The notes under the pieces: model-generated
Database searches by the model: none
Told to the model about the DNA's origin: nothing
Seen by the model: only the letters and a program-made list of their open reading frames with translations
Assembly (NCBI GenBank): GCA_036501345.1
Contig: DASYAN010000261.1
Span: forward strand, 1-8,107
Reading direction: 5' to 3'
Origin: DASYAN01 sp036501345
Lineage (GTDB): Bacteria > Chloroflexota > Ktedonobacteria > Ktedonobacterales > Ktedonobacteraceae
DNA: 8,107 nt
Program-made: the position numbers and the translations under genes
Shown: positions 5,963 to 8,107 of the stretch, one piece after another
Layout of the letters: each line of letters begins with the position of its first letter
Numbering within the stretch: the first letter of the stretch is position 1

Positions 5963-6424
5963 ATGAGTAACGGAGACAAATTTGATAAGTTTGCAGTGCA
6001 GGCCAAAAGAGTCATGAGCTATGCTCAAGAGGAGGCTCAGCGCCTCCAGCATAATTACATCGGGACCGAACATCTCCTGCTTGGTCTTACCCGCGAAGGT
6101 GAAGGGGTCGCTGCCAGAGTGTTAAAAAACGATTTTGGTATTGAACTAAATAAAGCACGTAGTGTAGCGGAGTCCCTTATCGGTCGAGGAGAGCACGCTG
6201 CCCAGGGAGAAATAGAGTTGCCCCCGACTTCTGTAGCCACCACTGTCCCAGAGAAGGACCCCGTACGGCCATGCCGCGTCTGTGGGAGTCCTGCTCCTTA
6301 TGATTTCAACTATTGTTTTCACTGTGGCTCCGAATTGAAACCGAAAGGGCAGGGGTCCCACATCTTCAACTATTGTTTTCACTGTGGCGCTAAGATGAAG
6401 TCGGAAGAGCAAGAAGAATCATGA
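5963..6424 (+). CDS. Stand-alone Clp N-domain protein with C-terminal zinc knuckles
   Basis: A 153-residue protein in two parts. Residues about 5-75 match the first half of the Clp N domain of ClpC/ClpA-type unfoldases, including AQEEAQRLQHNYIGTEHLLLGL (21-42), REGEGVAARVL (44-54) and SLIGRG (71-76). In ClpC this domain binds substrates and adaptors. No AAA+ ATPase follows, so it cannot unfold proteins itself; an adaptor or decoy role for a Clp protease is inference. After a linker come CxxC knuckles: C104/C107 with C118/C121 form one zinc ribbon, and C138/C141 is an unpaired third knuckle. The third arose by duplication of 20 codons. The start is clear: AAGGAG ends 9 bases before ATG 5963. 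The gene is monocistronic. Similar short Clp-N/zinc-ribbon proteins are known to me from Ktedonobacteria-type genomes, without tested function. Confidence 0.85.
   Translation: MSNGDKFDKFAVQAKRVMSYAQEEAQRLQHNYIGTEHLLLGLTREGEGVAARVLKNDFGIELNKARSVAESLIGRGEHAAQGEIELPPTSVATTVPEKDPVRPCRVCGSPAPYDFNYCFHCGSELKPKGQGSHIFNYCFHCGAKMKSEEQEES
6305..6388 (+). repeat. In-frame tandem 60-bp repeat in the zinc-knuckle region
   Basis: The 24 bases at 6305-6328 recur exactly at 6365-6388, an offset of 60 bases or 20 codons. Each copy encodes FNYCFHCG. The remainder of each unit has diverged (SELKPKGQ versus AKMKSEEQ). The pattern suggests an older tandem duplication with the knuckle-coding core kept or re-homogenised. 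Confidence 0.9.
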
Positions 6425-6544
6425 AAATGGACTTTACTTGGCAAGAAGTGGAAACTCGGTGACACGTAGATTCACTGCTGGCCCTTCTCCTCATCACCCC
6501 TACCGTGCAAAAAAGAAATACTTTGACTGATCATTTTTATCGGT

Positions 6545-6586
6545 AAAAATAGCAACTGTGGCTCCAAGTTAAAAAGGAGCCACAGT
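6545..6586 (-). terminator. Terminator of the rRNA methyltransferase gene
   Basis: Perfect 11-bp arms actgtggctcc (6555-6565) and ggagccacagt (6576-6586) with a 10-nt loop. Read on the minus strand the stem is followed by tgcta and a run of five Ts (6549-6545). It lies about 60 bases after the methyltransferase stop at 6646. On the plus strand no T-run follows, though the stem may still slow transcription from the Clp-N gene. An extra AT-rich 7-bp hairpin lies at 6533-6550. The rest of 6425-6645 shows nothing else. Confidence 0.7.
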
Positions 6587-6645
6587 CATGAAAGCGGCTT
6601 GCGTTGCTTTTTCAGGATAGACCGTGCTTCGCAAGAAATAGACCA

Positions 6646-7848
6646 TTAGTTTACGCGGCAGAAGACACTTTTCAAATAAACCGTCTCAGGCATCGCCAAA
6701 TGGGTAGGATGGTCAACACCATATGTATATGATTCCAGTAATTGCACTCTACGATGGAGACGCTGAGCACTCTGCGAAATTGCCCCTAGCAGGTCATCCA
6801 TGCCAATTACGCCGGAGCATGAGCATGAAAGGAGAATACCACCAGGACGCAGTATTTGCATAGCCAGAGTATTTAAGCGACGGTACGCTTTGAGTGCCTG
6901 CGAACGTGCCCCCTGTGTTTTTGCAAAGGCAGGCGGATCGAGTACAATGACATCAAACTGATCTCCATTGATCTGTGCTTGCTCCAAGTAGTCGAAAACA
7001 TCTTCTACCACAAAGGTATGTCGGTCTAGTTCTAAACCATTGAGGGTGAAATGCTGGCGTGCCGCTTCAATTGCAGGAGCAGAGACATCAACGCTAGTAA
7101 CACGAGTTGCTTCACTGGTAAGTGCGGCGTACACAGAGAAGCCACCTGTATAGCTAAAGCAGTTGAGCACGCGTTTGCCACGAGCATATTTGCGTAAGGC
7201 TTCACGCTTGTCACGCTGGTCGAGGAACAAGCCCGTTTTCTGTCCTTGCCAGCAATCAACAAAGAATTGAACACCGTTTTCACGTACAGTTACCTGTGAG
7301 GGGACTTCGCCTGCGACAACAACAGGCTCTTCAACCTCCAGACCTTCACGACGACGTGATTGGCTATCATTGCGCAAGAGCAGACCCTGCGCTCCTGTTT
7401 TCTGCATCAGTATGTCAATGACCTGAGGACACAGTTTTTCCATGCCAGCGGTATGGATCTGTGCAACAAGAATGTCTGCATACCGATCCACGACGAGACC
7501 GGGCAGACCATCCCCTTCAGAATGTACCAGACGATAGGTATTGGTCTGAGCGAGATCGAATACCTGCCGCAATTCTAGAGCGCTATAGAGACGCTGACGA
7601 AGGAAGGATGCATCAATTGCTTCTTCAGGATCATGCGTTAGAATGCGAATAGCAATATCAGTATTGGGATTATAGTAGCCACGAGCGATAAACTGGCCCG
7701 TGGCAGATTTCACATCTACCAGGCCTCCTGTCTCTATCCAACGAGGAGGCTGTTGCAATGCACCAGAGAAAATCCACAGATGCCCACTAAGCAAGCTTTC
7801 TTCTCGGTGCGGTTTGAGGCTAGCAGTGGGATAACGAACAGATACCAC
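6646..7848 (-). CDS. rlmI: RlmI-type class I SAM-dependent rRNA methyltransferase
   Basis: A 400-residue protein of the RlmI/COG1092 family, nearly the length of E. coli RlmI, which makes m5C1962 in 23S rRNA with S-adenosylmethionine. Domains: N-terminal PUA about 8-75 (HLWIFSGAL, 23-31), a connecting domain with the conserved LVHSEGDGLPGLVVDRY (107-123), then the Rossmann methyltransferase from about 195. Motifs seen: GLFLDQRDKR (206-215), SAM motif I NCFSYTGGFSVYAA (229-242), acidic VDVS (253-256), LDPPAFAK (303-310), and SCSCSG (341-346), which holds the likely catalytic cysteine. The start is GTG 7848: AAGGA lies 10 bases upstream and no in-frame ATG is better placed. It acts on ribosomal RNA in the cytoplasm and is transcribed alone between its own promoter and terminator. 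The exact target base is inferred from family membership. Confidence 0.93.
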   Translation of the reverse strand: MVSVRYPTASLKPHREESLLSGHLWIFSGALQQPPRWIETGGLVDVKSATGQFIARGYYNPNTDIAIRILTHDPEEAIDASFLRQRLYSALELRQVFDLAQTNTYRLVHSEGDGLPGLVVDRYADILVAQIHTAGMEKLCPQVIDILMQKTGAQGLLLRNDSQSRRREGLEVEEPVVVAGEVPSQVTVRENGVQFFVDCWQGQKTGLFLDQRDKREALRKYARGKRVLNCFSYTGGFSVYAALTSEATRVTSVDVSAPAIEAARQHFTLNGLELDRHTFVVEDVFDYLEQAQINGDQFDVIVLDPPAFAKTQGARSQALKAYRRLNTLAMQILRPGGILLSCSCSGVIGMDDLLGAISQSAQRLHRRVQLLESYTYGVDHPTHLAMPETVYLKSVFCRVN

Positions 7849-7892
7849 AATATCACTTTCCTTTAGGCTTTTGAGGCTATATTTCAGCCGTC

Positions 7893-7901
7893 ATTGTACC
7901 A
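7893..7901 (-). promoter_or_regulatory. Extended -10 promoter of the methyltransferase gene
   Basis: The minus strand reads TGGTACAAT (7901-7893): an extended -10 with TACAAT matching 5 of 6. The leader to GTG 7848 would be about 38 bases. A perfect TTGACA on the same strand (7947-7942) has no -10 at the correct distance. It overlaps a hairpin, cagtttc/gaaactg (7926-7932 and 7937-7943). Confidence 0.45.
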
Positions 7902-7961
7902 TAAAAAACCTTTCGTCTTTCCAGGCAGTTTCCAGAGAAACTGTCAATGGATTCTGGGCTA

Positions 7962-7991
7962 TTGATAGGCTATGGTTGTTTGTTCTATACT
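7962..7991 (+). promoter_or_regulatory. Plus-strand promoter at the right edge
   Basis: TTGATA (7962-7967) and TATACT (7986-7991), each 5 of 6, are 18 bases apart. This is the best sigma-70-type promoter match in the window. Transcription would start near 7998 and run to the right, away from the methyltransferase gene. Confidence 0.6.
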
Positions 7992-7995
7992 AACC

Positions 7996-8019
7996 GTACC
8001 ATATGCAAATGTATGGTAC
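7996..8019. promoter_or_regulatory. Dyad at the predicted transcription start
   Basis: gtaccata (7996-8003) and tatggtac (8012-8019) form a perfect 8-bp inverted repeat around an 8-base centre. It overlaps the predicted start of the plus transcript, so it may be an operator or the 5' hairpin of an RNA. Confidence 0.45.
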
Positions 8020-8107
8020 ATGGAATTCAGTCTAAGCACAATGCCTCCCCAAGATGGGGGAGGAGAGTGGAAGCTGCTGGCTATAGAAGCAGAGCAGTTG
8101 TTTTTTT
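8020..8107 (+). CDS. Possible start of a gene running off the right edge
   Basis: The frame from ATG 8020 (or ATG 8041) stays open to the end of the window, at least 29 codons. The peptide begins MEFSLSTMPPQD and continues GGGEWKLLAIEAEQLF, which looks like plausible protein and matches no family I recognise. It lies about 22 bases after the predicted transcription start at 7998. Against it: no ribosome site precedes either ATG, and the same bases contain a GC hairpin (cctcccc 8044-8050 / ggggagg 8057-8063) and a ctgct/agcag stem (8074-8078 with 8088-8092 or 8093-8097) before a seven-T run, which together resemble a small RNA or attenuator ending in a terminator. The next bases beyond the edge would settle this. 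Confidence 0.35.
   Translation, partial: MEFSLSTMPPQDGGGEWKLLAIEAEQLFF

Noticed and set aside
6523..6551. TTGACT as a plus-strand -35
   Set aside because: No acceptable -10 occurs at 16-18 bases, and no gene starts downstream on that strand.
7360..7652. Plus-strand open frames within the methyltransferase gene
   Set aside because: They overlap conserved methyltransferase coding sequence on the other strand and have no ribosome sites or family resemblance.

Overview
The window looks like an accessory stretch of a bacterial chromosome with roughly balanced base composition. The genes resemble those of Ktedonobacteria and other large-genome soil Chloroflexota: a very large soluble GAF/PAS histidine kinase, stand-alone CoxG-type proteins, a lone Clp N-domain protein with a zinc ribbon, and an RlmI-type methyltransferase. 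This placement is inferred from protein style only. No rRNA, tRNA, CRISPR array or transposase was seen.

Layout. Positions 1-2949 (+) hold a soluble sensor histidine kinase (GAF-GAF-PAS-GAF-HisKA-HATPase), followed by a strong terminator at 3004-3057. Positions 3261-4139 (-) hold a protein of unknown function with a long low-complexity N-terminal part and a beta-rich C-terminal domain. Positions 4140-4543 are a divergent regulatory region with a minus promoter, plus promoters and several dyads; the most striking is a 55-bp dyad whose right half sits inside the promoter of the next gene. Two CoxG-family genes, 4544-4990 (+) and 5099-5581 (-), converge on a shared terminator.

Positions 5582-5962 have no gene. 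They hold the minus coxG promoter and a 109-bp element bounded by a perfect 18-bp inverted repeat. Positions 5963-6424 (+) encode a short Clp N-domain protein with CxxC knuckles, the last of which arose by an in-frame 60-bp duplication. Positions 6646-7848 (-) encode the rRNA methyltransferase, with a terminator at 6545-6586. The right edge (7962-8107) has a good plus promoter, a dyad near the start of transcription, a GC hairpin and a terminal T-run. It is either the start of a protein gene or a small structured RNA.

How they fit together. There is no long operon; most genes have their own promoter and terminator. The two CoxG-like genes are the only functionally related pair, and no CO dehydrogenase subunit genes lie near them. 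The strongest candidates for something undescribed are the operator-controlled orphan CoxG pair, the Clp-N/zinc-knuckle protein, the 5759-5867 inverted-repeat element and the structured right edge.
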